A stretch of 64,000 bases of DNA, taken from Flavobacteriaceae bacterium CP2B (GTDB lineage Bacteria; Bacteroidota; Bacteroidia; Flavobacteriales; Flavobacteriaceae). The notes below the pieces were generated by a model, which did not search any database, had not been told where the DNA came from, and saw only the letters and a program-made list of their open reading frames with translations. The position numbers and the translations under genes are program-made. The stretch covers positions 1-64,000 of the forward strand of contig LXTR01000089.1 of assembly GCA_001683825.1 (NCBI GenBank), read 5' to 3'. This document shows positions 45,786-55,438 of the stretch, one piece after another. Numbering within the stretch: position 1 is the stretch's first letter; each line of letters starts with the position of its first letter.

Positions 45786-46886
45786 GTGGAAAATTCGAAA
45801 GCATTAAGGACTTGGTTAGACGATATGGCATTGCCACACCCATTGGTAATTGCCGGACCGTGTAGCGCGGAAACAGAGGAACAGGTATTGCAGATAGCGC
45901 ATGAGCTGAAAGATACCGATGTCAACTATTACCGGGCCGGCATCTGGAAACCCAGGACACGTCCGGGAAATTTTGAGGGCGTGGGGGCAATAGGGCTCAA
46001 GTGGTTAAAGAAGGTGAAGGAAGAAACCGGCCTTAAGACCGCGACGGAAGTAGCCAACAGGGCCCATGTGGACCTGGCCCTGGAACACGATGTAGACCTG
46101 TTATGGATCGGGGCCCGTTCCACGGTAAGCCCTTTCATCGTACAGGAGATCGCAGATGCCCTTGAGGGTACGGATAAAGTGGTATTGGTCAAGAACCCGG
46201 TCAACCCCGACCTTTCCCTTTGGCTGGGAGCCGTAGAGCGGCTGCATTCGGCTAATATCAGGAAGCTGGGGGTCATCCACCGGGGCTTTTCTACCTATGA
46301 GAAGACCAAATACCGCAATATCCCGGAGTGGCAACTGGCCATTGAATTGCAATCCAAATTCCCCGACCTGCCCATTATCAATGACCCCTCACATATTACC
46401 GGGAAAAGGGATATGATCTTCGACGTATCGCAGACCGCCCTGGACCTGAACTTTGACGGGCTGATGATAGAAACGCATTGCGACCCGGACAACGCCTGGA
46501 GCGATGCCGCACAGCAGGTAACCCCTAAAAGGCTGGTACAGATCATGAGGGATCTGCGAATCCGAAAGGAGACCGATGAAGAAACAGAATACAACAACGA
46601 ACTGAGCAACCTTAGGGCGCAGATTGATATTTTTGACAATCAGTTGATCGATATCCTTGGGAAGCGGATGAAGGTTTCAGATCGTATTGGCGAGCTTAAG
46701 AAGCAGCGCAATGTCGCGGTTCTTCAAACCAACCGTTGGAATTCCATCCTGGGCAAAATGATCCTGGAAGGGGAAAGCCATGGCCTCAGCGAAGAATTTG
46801 TACTGCGGATGTTCAAGGCTATCCACCAGGAATCCATCAACCATCAGGAGCGGATCATCAATGCTTCGGAGGTGGCGCAGAAATAA
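45786..46886 (+). CDS. DAHP synthase / chorismate mutase fusion
   Basis: A 366-residue bifunctional enzyme catalysing the first step of the shikimate pathway and the chorismate-to-prephenate branch step. Residues 1 to about 260 are a KDO8P-synthase-like (type I beta) DAHP synthase: PLVIAGPCSAETEEQVLQIA, YRAGIWKPRTRPGNFEG, LVKNPVNPDLSLWLGA and IINDPSHITGKRD. Residues about 275-366 are an AroQ-type mutase (LSNLRAQIDIFDNQLIDILG). Prephenate made here feeds both pheA and tyrA of the operon, and the mutase domain may regulate the synthase. The start is GTG. A strong terminator closes the operon. Confidence 0.95.
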   Translation: MENSKALRTWLDDMALPHPLVIAGPCSAETEEQVLQIAHELKDTDVNYYRAGIWKPRTRPGNFEGVGAIGLKWLKKVKEETGLKTATEVANRAHVDLALEHDVDLLWIGARSTVSPFIVQEIADALEGTDKVVLVKNPVNPDLSLWLGAVERLHSANIRKLGVIHRGFSTYEKTKYRNIPEWQLAIELQSKFPDLPIINDPSHITGKRDMIFDVSQTALDLNFDGLMIETHCDPDNAWSDAAQQVTPKRLVQIMRDLRIRKETDEETEYNNELSNLRAQIDIFDNQLIDILGKRMKVSDRIGELKKQRNVAVLQTNRWNSILGKMILEGESHGLSEEFVLRMFKAIHQESINHQERIINASEVAQK

Positions 46887-46914
46887 ACGCCAGCCGGGCC
46901 ATAAAGGAAGGTCT

Positions 46915-46953
46915 AAAAGGGGAGCTGCCGGCAACAGGGCAGCTCCCCTTTTT
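46915..46953 (+). terminator. Terminator of the Phe/Tyr operon
   Basis: AAAAGGGGAGCTGCC (46915-46929) pairs perfectly with GGCAGCTCCCCTTTT (46938-46952), with an 8-base loop and a T5 run. Confidence 0.93.
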
Positions 46954-47033
46954 GCTTTTTCGGAATTTGACTTTTAAAAGTGTAACATTCGTATCCGGGC
47001 CACGTCTTTATGGAAACATAAAACACGGATAAA

Positions 47034-47714
47034 ATGAAAATATGCAGTGCCATATGCCTGTTGCTGGTTGGTGCCCAGGCTTTTTCACAACGCATTATCG
47101 ACCGCGAAGTAGGGCAATTTAGCAAGATCAAGGTGTTTGACCTGATTGAAGTGAACCTCATCAAATCAGACCAGAACCGTATCCTGATCAAAGGGGAACA
47201 GGCAGACGAGATCCGCTTTGTCAATCAGAATGGCGTCCTCAAACTGCGCATGCCCCTGGAGAAGAAATTTCAAGGCGAGGATACCTTCATTGAAGTCTAT
47301 TATACCGACCTGGATGTCATAGACGGGAATGAAGGGGCCAGGATTGTATGCAATGAGCTGGTAGACAAAACCACGCTGGAACTGCGGGCCCAGGAAGGCG
47401 CTCAAATCCATATTGGGATGCATGTAGACCTGGTGAAAATACGTGCAGTCACCGGGGGGATCGTCCAGGCTTCGGGGATCGCGAGGAGGCAGGACATCGT
47501 ATTGAATACCGGGGGCATTTTTGAAGGCAGGAACCTTAAAACCTGGGAATCGAGCGTGAAGATATCGGCCGGGGGAGCAGCTGAATTGCACGCCACCGAA
47601 ACGGTGGATATCAATGTACGGGCCGGGGGAGACGTATATGTGTATGGAAATCCGACAGATGTCTATAAAAGGACCCTGGCCGGAGGGCGAATTTATATCA
47701 GGGATGGAGAATAA
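47034..47714 (+). CDS. Secreted DUF2807 (head GIN domain) protein
   Basis: A 226-residue exported protein with signal peptide KICSAICLLLVGAQAFSQ and the DUF2807 repeat domain: FSKIKVFDLIEVNLIKSDQN, DLDVIDGNEGARIVCNEL and the glycine-rich C-terminal strands (VRAGGDVYVYGNPTDVYK). Unlike the relative at 39299 it has no lipobox and starts with ATG. Function unknown; a parallel beta-helix surface or periplasmic protein is likely. It stands alone between two terminators. Confidence 0.82.
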   Translation: MKICSAICLLLVGAQAFSQRIIDREVGQFSKIKVFDLIEVNLIKSDQNRILIKGEQADEIRFVNQNGVLKLRMPLEKKFQGEDTFIEVYYTDLDVIDGNEGARIVCNELVDKTTLELRAQEGAQIHIGMHVDLVKIRAVTGGIVQASGIARRQDIVLNTGGIFEGRNLKTWESSVKISAGGAAELHATETVDINVRAGGDVYVYGNPTDVYKRTLAGGRIYIRDGE

Positions 47715-47728
47715 GGCGAATTGATATG

Positions 47729-47758
47729 AAAAAAACCCGGGGAAACCCGGGTTTTTAA
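47729..47758. terminator. Bidirectional terminator
   Basis: AAAACCCGGG and CCCGGGTTTT (47732-47741, 47746-47755) form a 10-bp stem with GAAA loop. T-runs occur on both sides (TTTTT plus strand, A7 at 47729-47735 for the minus strand). It serves the converging genes at 47034 and 47772. Confidence 0.88.
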
Positions 47759-47771
47759 TTGGAATGGGTAG

Positions 47772-48212
47772 TTACTTCTTAAAGAAAAAACGGGTGATGA
47801 AGATCCCTTGTCCGTCCCCTTTTCCGCCTTCACTCTCCACAGCGCTCGAAACAAAGGCCAGTTCCCAACCCTCAGAAACCATGGTGTTGATCATCGAGGT
47901 AATCAGGGCGTCATTGGCGGCAATGTTCTGGAAGCGGATCCCGCCCAGGTTGTAAAAGTTAAGGAGTTTGGTTTCCTCAAAGTTCTTTACCCGGATGTCA
48001 CCGCGATCCGATTTATTGCGGGTATTGTCTTCATCGGTCTGTACACTGGTGTATTCCTTGTAGTCTTTGTCCTCCAGGGAATTGACAATCCTCGACCGGC
48101 CCAGGCCGTTGGGAACGATAGATTCTACACAGGTGATCACCTTAAATTGTTGCGCGCTGGCGACGGGTATCGCGGCCAGGGAAAGGAATGCGAAAAACAG
48201 GATTTTTTTCAT
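47772..48212 (-). CDS. Secreted protein of unknown function
   Basis: A 146-residue protein not recognised with certainty. It has a signal peptide (KKILFFAFLSLAAIPVASAQ). The mature part contains CVESIVPNGLGRSRIVNSL, a charged stretch (EDNTRNKSDRGDIRVKNFEE), and NDALITSMINTMVSEGWELA followed by FVSSAVES, which recalls the DUF4177-like pattern of a helix ending in GWEL then a strand. The single mature Cys (C28) is unpaired. A perfect -7 element lies about 40 bases upstream. Confidence 0.65.
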   Translation of the reverse strand: MKKILFFAFLSLAAIPVASAQQFKVITCVESIVPNGLGRSRIVNSLEDKDYKEYTSVQTDEDNTRNKSDRGDIRVKNFEETKLLNFYNLGGIRFQNIAANDALITSMINTMVSEGWELAFVSSAVESEGGKGDGQGIFITRFFFKK

Positions 48213-48251
48213 AAAGCGAATGTATTAGAAAGTGTTAAGGTTATTTACCAG

Positions 48252-48259
48252 CAAATATA
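48252..48259 (-). promoter_or_regulatory. -7 promoter element of the secreted protein gene
   Basis: TATATTTG on the minus strand, a perfect TAnnTTTG, giving a leader of about 34 bases. Confidence 0.6.
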
Positions 48260-48309
48260 GCCGGGAGAATTGATGTAATATCGTTTCTTTGTAAAGAAAT
48301 ATTTAAAAA

Positions 48310-49260
48310 ATGCAGGGCACCGTATACAAATCTACCGGAAGTTGGTATATCGTAAAGGCCACGGACGGAGGTTTTTATGAATGCCGCATCAAAGGTAAGT
48401 TCCGGATACGGGGAATCAAAAGTACCAATCCTGTGGCGGTGGGTGACGTGGTGCGTTTTGATGTGGAGCAGGTGGGGGATGAAACGGTGGGTGTGATCAC
48501 GGAGATTGACGACCGCAAGAACTATATCATTCGCAAGTCTGTCAAACTTTCCAAACAAACGCATATTATTGCAGCCAATATCGACCTTGTTTTCCTGATG
48601 GTCACCCTGAAGAAGCCCAAGACCTTTACCGGATTTATAGACCGCTTTCTGGCTACTTCGGAGGCGTATGATGTCCCTGTCGTGCTCCTTTTCAATAAGA
48701 TAGATATTTATGATGAAGACGAGCTGGACGAGGTACGATACCTGGCTGCCCTTTACCGGGATATAGGGTATACCTGCCTGGGCATCTCGGCGAAAACAGG
48801 AAAGAACGTAGATAAGGTCAAGGCCCTGATGAAAGGCAAGACCAGTATGTTTTCGGGTCACTCAGGGGTGGGCAAAACCACGCTGCTTAACTTTATAGAA
48901 CCCGCGCTTGAATTGAAGACCGCGCAGATATCGGAGCAGCACCTGCAGGGCCAGCACACCACCACCTTTGCGGAGATGTACGACCTGGATTGGGGAGCCA
49001 GGATCATAGATACCCCCGGGATCAAGGGTTTTGGCCTGGTAGATATGGAAAAAAACGAAATTGGCGATTACTTTCCGGAATTCTTTGCGCTGAAAGCCCA
49101 CTGTAAGTTCAATAACTGCCTGCACCTGGATGAACCTGGTTGCGCGGTTAAGGAAGCTCTGGATAAGGATGAACTGGCATGGAGCCGCTACAAAAGTTAT
49201 GTCGCCATGGTCACGGGGGAAGAGGATACCTACCGCATGGACAATTACGAAGGGGTATGA
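48310..49260 (+). CDS. rsgA: Ribosome small-subunit GTPase RsgA
   Basis: Circularly permuted GTPase for late 30S maturation (316 residues). N-terminal OB fold (QGTVYKSTGSWYIVKATDGG), then G4 LLFNKIDIYD, G1 MFSGHSGVGKTTLLNFI, G2 QHTTTFAEMY and G3 IIDTPGIKGFGL in permuted order. The C-terminal zinc site is CKFNNCLHLDEPGCAV. Its TGA overlaps the dtd ATG (ATGA), coupling the two. Confidence 0.97.
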   Translation: MQGTVYKSTGSWYIVKATDGGFYECRIKGKFRIRGIKSTNPVAVGDVVRFDVEQVGDETVGVITEIDDRKNYIIRKSVKLSKQTHIIAANIDLVFLMVTLKKPKTFTGFIDRFLATSEAYDVPVVLLFNKIDIYDEDELDEVRYLAALYRDIGYTCLGISAKTGKNVDKVKALMKGKTSMFSGHSGVGKTTLLNFIEPALELKTAQISEQHLQGQHTTTFAEMYDLDWGARIIDTPGIKGFGLVDMEKNEIGDYFPEFFALKAHCKFNNCLHLDEPGCAVKEALDKDELAWSRYKSYVAMVTGEEDTYRMDNYEGV

Positions 49261-49709
49261 GGGCGGTGGTGCAGCGGGTTTCGCAGGCCAGTGTGACCGT
49301 GCAGGGCCAAATAGTGGCAAACATAGGACAGGGGCTGCTGGTGCTTTTGGGCATTGAAGCTGCTGATGGGGAAGAGGACATCCAGTGGCTGTCTCGCAAG
49401 CTGGCCAACCTTAGGATTTTTAACGATGAAGCCGGGGTGATGAACCACTCCCTGCTCGAAGTGGGGGGCGAGGCAATCGTGGTAAGCCAGTTTACGCTCC
49501 ACGCCGCTACCAAAAAGGGCAATCGCCCTTCCTATATCAAGGCGGCTAAACCTGATATTGCCATCCCGCTTTACGAGCGTTTCGTGTCGGTGCTGGAGGC
49601 AGAAGTAGGTAAAAAGCTGGGTACAGGCGTCTTTGGAGCCGACATGAAGGTGGCCCTCATCAATGACGGCCCGGTCACCATTACCATAGATTCCAAAAAC
49701 AGGGAATAG
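49257..49709 (+). CDS. dtd: D-aminoacyl-tRNA deacylase
   Basis: Removes D-amino acids (and glycine) mischarged on tRNA, 150 residues. MRAVVQRVSQASVTVQGQIV, then VSQFTLHAATKKGNRPSY (SQFTL motif) and GVFGADMKVALINDGPVTI with the cross-subunit GP motif. The start overlapping the rsgA stop is chosen because the conserved MRAVVQRV sits exactly there. Operon rsgA-dtd. Confidence 0.96.
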   Translation: MRAVVQRVSQASVTVQGQIVANIGQGLLVLLGIEAADGEEDIQWLSRKLANLRIFNDEAGVMNHSLLEVGGEAIVVSQFTLHAATKKGNRPSYIKAAKPDIAIPLYERFVSVLEAEVGKKLGTGVFGADMKVALINDGPVTITIDSKNRE

Positions 49710-49737
49710 GGCATATTGTCGATTATATTTTTTAAAT

Positions 49738-49774
49738 GTGTAGGAAATATACTATAATTGTCCAAAGCCTACAC
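49738..49774 (+). promoter_or_regulatory. Inverted repeat around the DUF3857 gene promoter
   Basis: GTGTAGG (49738-49744) and CCTACAC (49768-49774) flank a -7-like TATAATTG (49752-49759). The perfect 7-bp arms separated by 23 bp could be an operator or an mRNA hairpin. Confidence 0.4.
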
Positions 49775-49785
49775 CAACCAACGGA

Positions 49786-51696
49786 ATGCGTTACCTGTTA
49801 TTGACGGCCTGTGTTTTGTCCTGCCTGCATGCGACTGCCCAACAAGATTCCTACCCATCTTTACAACTTCCTGATAGCCTGACCGCCGATGCCCATGCCC
49901 TGGTACGCCTTGACGAGATGCAGGTGACCCTCCACGCGATCGATGAAATGGCCGTAAGTGCGAAGCGGGTGGTTACGGTCTTGGATCCGCAGGGGAATGA
50001 CCACCTGCAGGCCTATCTACGGTATAGCCCGGCCATCAGGATCAAAAAACTGGGTGCCGTTGTGTACGACGCCCAGGGCCGGGAGGTCCAGGCCTTTAAG
50101 GAACGCCAGTTTACCGATGTCAGTGCGGTGAGCGGGGGTACCCTGTATTCGGACGCAAGGGTAAAATACGTACCCTACACCCCGGGGCAATACCCATACA
50201 CGTTTGAATTTTCCTATGAATTCGAAACTCCCAACACAGGGGTCCTCCCATCCTGGCATTTTTTGGACAACTACAACATCCCTACAGAGCGGAGTAGTTT
50301 TGAAATACGGTTTGCGTCTCCAGAACTCAGGCCGGAATGCGTGGAGTATAACCTGGAAGGTATCTCGGTAGACAAACTGGTTACGGATCATTCTATCCGC
50401 TACACGGCCCTGCAGGTTCCGGCGATTAAGGCAGAGAGCCTTAGTCCTTCCTTCCGCTCGGTAGTTCCCCGGGTACACACCAGGATGGTTAATTTTCAAT
50501 ATGAAGGGTATGAAGCCAGGATTCAGGACTGGGCTACCATGGGGCGCTGGATCAACCAAAACCTGCTGGAGGGGCAGGATGCGCTCCCTGAGTCGACCAT
50601 TAGCCGGGTAAGGTCGCTGGTGGCGGGGGTGGAGGATCCCCTGGAGAAAGCCAGGTTAGTCTATGAATACGTGCAAACAAATACCCGGTACATTAGTGTG
50701 CAGGTGGGGATAGGCGGGTTAAAGCCCATTAGCGCCATAGAAGTGGACAAAGTAAAATACGGGGATTGCAAGGGGCTTTCCAATTATACCATGGCCCTGT
50801 TGCAAGCGGTTGGGGTTACCGCCTATTACGTACATGTGCAGGCGGGCAGGGACAAGGTTGATTTTATCGACGGCTTCCCCGATCTGGCGCAGGGCAACCA
50901 CGTGATCCTGGCCGTATCGGACGGGGAGCGGCTGCACTGGATAGACTGTACCTCCCGCACCGCACCCTTTGGATTCCTGGGAGATTTTACGGATGACCGT
51001 CGGGTTTTGATCATGAAACCGGAAGGCGGGGTTCTGGCGCGTACACCTGCCTATAAGGACGATGCCAACCGGCAGGAAACACGGGCACGATATGCCCTGG
51101 ATATCCTTGGGGGCATTGCGGGGGAGGTGCAAATCACCACTTCGGGCATTCAGTACGACAACCATTATGGCCTGGAGTCCCAATCAGCGGATGATCACTC
51201 CAGGCATTATAAGCGGTATTGGCCCGAAATCAACAACCTGAAACTGCGGTCGCTGCATTTTTCAAACAACCGCGAGGCAGTGCGATTTACAGAGGAGATT
51301 CACCTGGAAGCCCAGGGATATGCCAGCACTACCGGGGAACTGATGCTTTTTGCCCCCAACGCGTTCAACCGCTGGAACAGCGTGCCCAAACGATACCGGG
51401 AACGCCAACTCCCGCTCCAAATCTCAAGGGGCTTCCTGGATGAAGACCAGTTTGTCATAGGTTTGCCTGAGGGGTACCGGGTAGAGTCCCTGCCCGAAGT
51501 ACGGGACCTGGAAACAGACTTTGGCATTTATCACATGGGCCTGGAATACGACGCAGACACCCATAGCCTCACCTACAAGAGGCGGCTGTTACTTAAGGAA
51601 AACCTGTTTCCTGCCAACCGGTATGAGGATTACCGCCAATTCCGGAAAATGGTGGCAGCCTCTGACAACGCACTTGTCGTATTGGTCAAATCTTAG
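49786..51696 (+). CDS. DUF3857 / transglutaminase-like exported protein
   Basis: A 636-residue exported protein: signal peptide LLLTACVLSCLHATAQ, DUF3857 domain (about 50-225; IRIKKLGAVVYDAQGREVQA), a transglutaminase-like core (about 270-400; YVQTNTRYISVQVGIGGLKP, and Cys in VKYGDCKGLSNYTMALLQAV) and a C-terminal DUF3858-like part. Cys, a downstream HWIDC region and Asp suggest a possible active protease/transglutaminase fold, substrate unknown. A damaged paralog follows in tandem. A GTGTAGG/CCTACAC inverted repeat frames its promoter region. Confidence 0.85.
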   Translation: MRYLLLTACVLSCLHATAQQDSYPSLQLPDSLTADAHALVRLDEMQVTLHAIDEMAVSAKRVVTVLDPQGNDHLQAYLRYSPAIRIKKLGAVVYDAQGREVQAFKERQFTDVSAVSGGTLYSDARVKYVPYTPGQYPYTFEFSYEFETPNTGVLPSWHFLDNYNIPTERSSFEIRFASPELRPECVEYNLEGISVDKLVTDHSIRYTALQVPAIKAESLSPSFRSVVPRVHTRMVNFQYEGYEARIQDWATMGRWINQNLLEGQDALPESTISRVRSLVAGVEDPLEKARLVYEYVQTNTRYISVQVGIGGLKPISAIEVDKVKYGDCKGLSNYTMALLQAVGVTAYYVHVQAGRDKVDFIDGFPDLAQGNHVILAVSDGERLHWIDCTSRTAPFGFLGDFTDDRRVLIMKPEGGVLARTPAYKDDANRQETRARYALDILGGIAGEVQITTSGIQYDNHYGLESQSADDHSRHYKRYWPEINNLKLRSLHFSNNREAVRFTEEIHLEAQGYASTTGELMLFAPNAFNRWNSVPKRYRERQLPLQISRGFLDEDQFVIGLPEGYRVESLPEVRDLETDFGIYHMGLEYDADTHSLTYKRRLLLKENLFPANRYEDYRQFRKMVAASDNALVVLVKS

Positions 51697-51733
51697 TGGA
51701 AAACATAGACCAACCTCATAGCAACCAAACCCT

Positions 51734-53803
51734 ATGAAAGTTTTATACCCCTATCAACTCCTATTTTTTCCATGTGTCGCCTGTGGTACCCTTTCACAGT
51801 CTCATGCCCAGGAACACGATTATGGAAAGGTGTCCAAAGAAGTGCTCCTGCAGACGGCTTATCAGCAGGATTCTTCGGCTCCTGCCGCGGTACTGTACCG
51901 GGATCATTCCGTCAAATTTGTGTATATGCCCAACGATGGGTTACACGTGGTGACCTATGTACATGAAGTGGTAAAGATTTATAAAAAAGAGGGTTTCCGT
52001 TATGCGACCGTCTCCGAAAGGCTCTAAAAGAACAAGGGGGAAAACGAAACGCTGGGCAACTTAAAGGGGACTACCTATAACCTGGAAGGGGGCCAAATGG
52101 TGGAATCGCGCCTGAAAAGCAAAGATTCCTTTAAAAAATCGGTCAATACATACTACGACCAGGAGGATTTTACGATGCCCAACGTCCGGGAAGGCAGCGT
52201 GATCGAATACCAGTACCGCCTGGATTCCCCCTTTTCCTATGATATAGATGATATTAACCTTCAGTATGACATCCCCATACAATACCAGCAGGTAAGAATT
52301 GCCGTGCCGGAATATTATTATTTCAAGCCAATTATGAAAGGGTACCTTGCAGTACAGCCTACCTATCGGATGTCGACCGATAAGATCGAACTGGTGGGGA
52401 GGCAGGGTGACAACCGCGGGTTCCGGAACAACGCCAGAATGCGGCAGCAGCGCCTGGACTATGCCGTTGCCACCACCCTCTACACCATGTCAGACGTCCC
52501 GGCCCTCAAGGAATAGCCTTACGTTAACGATATGGATAATTACAGGGCCGCCATCCTGTATGAACTACAGTATGTGCAATTTCCGCAGTCGGCCAGGAAA
52601 GACTACGCCAGTAACTGGGAGAAGGTAAGTAAAACCATTACGGATAGTGATGACTTTGGGCGACAATTATCCTACACCAAATTTTTCGAGGAAATCGTGG
52701 AAGGCCTGGGGATTGATTCGGGTACGGATATGGAGCGCATGGCCAGGGTCTTTGGCCACCTTCAGCAGCGCATGCATTGGGATGGCTATCGGGGGTATGC
52801 TACAGATAAAGGGGTGCGAAAGGCCTATGAGGTGAAGTCGGGGAACGCTGCCGATAGCAACCTGTTGCTCATAGGGCTGCTGCGGGAGGCCGGAATCAAA
52901 GCCCATCCAATGCTCGTAAGTACGCGAGACCATGGGGTGCCGCTGTTTCCCACCCTCCAGGGGTTCAATTATGTAATTGCCGGGGTAGCCCTGGATGGCA
53001 AGACTATTTTATTGGATGCCACCAATAAATACACCCGTCCCGGGTTGGTGCCAAAAAGGGCGCTGAACTGGCAGGGGACCCTTTTGGAAGAAGGGGGTGG
53101 CATAAGCGGCGTTAACCTCATCCCCCAAAAGCCCTCACAGGAGATCTGCATGTTGGGTATCAACATATTGCCCAATGGCGAAGTCGTCGGAAAAGAAAGG
53201 CGGCCCCTGAAAGACTACAAGGCCCTTGAGTTCCGGGCATCCAACAGTGGCCTGGGCGAGGATGACTACCTACAGCAACTGGAGGGCAATTACGGTGGGA
53301 TGGAAGTTCAGAACTATTCGGTCCGAAACAAGGAAGAGAACGATAAACCCCTGGTCGAAAATTTTGAGTTTGCCCGGCAAAAACCGGTCTTGATGGCGGG
53401 TAACCGGATGCTGGTGTCCCCTTTGTTCCACCACACGCTTACCGAAAACCCGTTCAAGCTGGAAAAACGGGAGTACCCTATAGACTTCGCCTATCCCTGG
53501 GCACAGAAATACATGGTGAATATTAAGATCCCCGAGAGGTATCGCATAACCTCGGTACCCACGAACACCCTGCTGAAACTGGAGCAGGATATGGGCCATT
53601 TTAGTTACCGGATACAAACCCAGGGCCCTCGAAAAGTGCAGCTCCTTGTGGAATTAATGATCAATGAGGCGGTTATTCCGGCGGTTTATTACCCCATGGT
53701 CAAAGAAATCTACCGAAAAATTATTGAAAAAGAGTCGGAAAAGGTAGTTTTAACCAAAATATTGGAGGATGAACATACAGAACGCGCAACAGGCGGTGGA
53801 TGA
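51734..53803 (+). pseudogene. DUF3857 / transglutaminase-like gene with two in-frame stop codons
   Basis: One continuous 690-codon frame from ATG 51734 to the stop at 53801-53803, broken only by TAA (52025-52027, codon 98) and TAG (52514-52516, codon 261). Homology runs straight across: ERL-stop-KNKGENETLGNLKG and VPALKE-stop-PYVNDMDNYRA. Single changes from Tyr (TAT/TAC) and Glu/Lys (GAG/AAG) codons explain both. A signal peptide (LLFFPCVACGTLSQSHAQ) and the full DUF3857 (about 60-250) and transglutaminase-like domains remain; the usual Cys region reads SGNAADSNLLLIGLL. No frameshift has accumulated, so the damage looks recent, or the stops are read through. It overlaps the next gene by 35 bp. 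Confidence 0.8.
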
Positions 53804-54095
53804 ATGGATTAAGACGCATGGGGTACGCTATTTTAACGAACTGACCAATATGGCGCAGCTTACCGAGGAGGTAGGGGAGGTGGCCAGGATTATCGCCAGG
53901 CGGTATGGGGAACAGTCCGAAAAGGAAACCGATAAAAACAAGGACCTGGGGGAAGAACTGGCCGACGTATTGTTTGTGGTGCTTTGCCTGGCCAACCAGA
54001 CCGGGATTGATCTGCAAAAAGCTTTTGACGCAAAACTGCAATTGAAGTCAAAGAGGGACCACGACCGCCATCACCGCAACAAAAAACTGAAATAG
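53769..54095 (+). CDS. MazG-like nucleotide pyrophosphohydrolase
   Basis: A 108-residue all-alpha NTP pyrophosphohydrolase of the MazG/dCTPase type. The metal-binding acidic residues are in LTEEVGEVARIIARRY (ExxxE) and DLGEELADVLFVVLCLAN (ExxxD). The C-terminus is a charged tail (KSKRDHDRHHRNKKLK). Its start lies 35 bases inside the end of the damaged DUF3857 gene. Cleans nucleotide pools; exact substrate unknown. Confidence 0.9.
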   Translation: MNIQNAQQAVDEWIKTHGVRYFNELTNMAQLTEEVGEVARIIARRYGEQSEKETDKNKDLGEELADVLFVVLCLANQTGIDLQKAFDAKLQLKSKRDHDRHHRNKKLK

Positions 54096-54098
54096 TAC

Positions 54099-54106
54099 TA
54101 TCTTTG
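54099..54106 (+). promoter_or_regulatory. -7 promoter element of aroA
   Basis: TATCTTTG, a perfect TAnnTTTG, 64 bases upstream of the TTG start. Confidence 0.6.
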
Positions 54107-54170
54107 TCCGTTTAAGCAGATACATCACCAGGGTACGGGCGATCCGAAATTCGGAGGCAGGGACCCCAAA

Positions 54171-55418
54171 TTGACAAAGAACACCTTGAAATTACACCTT
54201 ACAGCCCCCGGCGACAAGCAGATCCAAGAGTCTGTTGCTATCACCGGTTCCAAGAGCGAATCAAACAGGCTGCTGTTACTGCAGGCATTGTATCCCAACA
54301 TACGGATCGAGAACTTGTCTAATGCAGATGATGCCGTGGTCATGGCCAATGGGCTGCAGCAAAAGAGCGGGACCGTGGATATCCATCATGCGGGGACGGC
54401 CATGCGCTTCCTCACGGCGTTTTTCGCCACAAGTGAAGGCCGGGAGGTAACCCTTACCGGCTCGAAACGCATGACCGAGCGCCCGGTAAAAATCCTGGTG
54501 GAAGCGTTGCGTAATTTGGGGGCCGATATCCGGTATGCCAGCGAAGAGGGGTACCCGCCACTGAAAATCAGGGGGAAGAAACTTACCGGGAATAAGGTGC
54601 GCCTCCCGGCCAACGTAAGCAGCCAGTACATCTCTGCCCTGCTATTGGTGGCCGGCGGCCTGGAAAGCAGTCTTGAACTGGAACTGGTAGGGGAAATCAC
54701 CTCGGTCCCCTATATCAAAATGACCCTGGGCCTGCTCTCCCGCATTGGAATCAAAAATGAATTCACCGGTCAGACGATACGGGTTGGGCCTGCGGAAAAG
54801 GTCCGCGCCACAAAAATGGTGGTGGAATCAGACTGGAGTTCTGCCTCTTATTTTTACAGCATCGCCGCCTTGTCTGAAGTGGGATCCAAATTGCGACTAT
54901 CCTCCTATAGAAAAGACAGCCTCCAGGGCGACAGCATCTTAAGTGCCATCTATGAAGAATTTGGGGTGGAGACCAGTTTTAAAGGGCATACCATTACCCT
55001 CCATAAATACACGGACAAGCTCCCATCTGCCTTCAGCTACCACCTGGCAGATGCCCCTGATATTGCGCAAACCCTGGCCGTAACCTGTTTTGGCCTGGGT
55101 ATAGGGTGCGACCTCACCGGTCTCCATACCCTTAAAATCAAGGAGACCGACAGGCTGGTGGCCATGGAAACAGAACTCGGCAAGCTCGGGGCCCTGCTGT
55201 CTGTGACGGACCGTTCCCTCCACTTGAAGCCCGGGGGCAGCTTGCGCAGCGCCGTGGCAATAGATACCTATAACGACCACCGCATGGCCATGGCGTTTGC
55301 CCCGCTGGCCCTTAAAACCAGCCTGATCATCAACGATGCCGGGGTGGTTTCAAAATCCTATCCTGACTTTTGGAAAGACCTGGAATCATTGGGTTTTCAA
55401 ACCATCATCCTGGAATAG
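54171..55418 (+). CDS. aroA: 3-phosphoshikimate 1-carboxyvinyltransferase (EPSP synthase)
   Basis: Adds enolpyruvate to shikimate-3-phosphate in chorismate synthesis (415 residues). ITGSKSESNRLLLLQALYPN is the N-terminal KS/R motif; DIHHAGTAMRFLTAFFA corresponds to the LGNAGTAMRPL loop with replacements. RMTERPVKILVEALRNLGA, LPANVSSQYISALLL, SDWSSASYFYSIAAL and TYNDHRMAMAFAPLAL are present. The only start in reach is TTG at 54171. The atypical loop (HHAGTAMRF) would make it a non-class I enzyme. Confidence 0.95.
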   Translation: MTKNTLKLHLTAPGDKQIQESVAITGSKSESNRLLLLQALYPNIRIENLSNADDAVVMANGLQQKSGTVDIHHAGTAMRFLTAFFATSEGREVTLTGSKRMTERPVKILVEALRNLGADIRYASEEGYPPLKIRGKKLTGNKVRLPANVSSQYISALLLVAGGLESSLELELVGEITSVPYIKMTLGLLSRIGIKNEFTGQTIRVGPAEKVRATKMVVESDWSSASYFYSIAALSEVGSKLRLSSYRKDSLQGDSILSAIYEEFGVETSFKGHTITLHKYTDKLPSAFSYHLADAPDIAQTLAVTCFGLGIGCDLTGLHTLKIKETDRLVAMETELGKLGALLSVTDRSLHLKPGGSLRSAVAIDTYNDHRMAMAFAPLALKTSLIINDAGVVSKSYPDFWKDLESLGFQTIILE

Positions 55419-55438
55419 TCATTTAATCAGGCTTTTAC

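Noticed and set aside
51734-53803. Three separate small genes in place of one broken DUF3857 gene
   Set aside because: All three pieces share one reading frame and homology is continuous over both stop codons.
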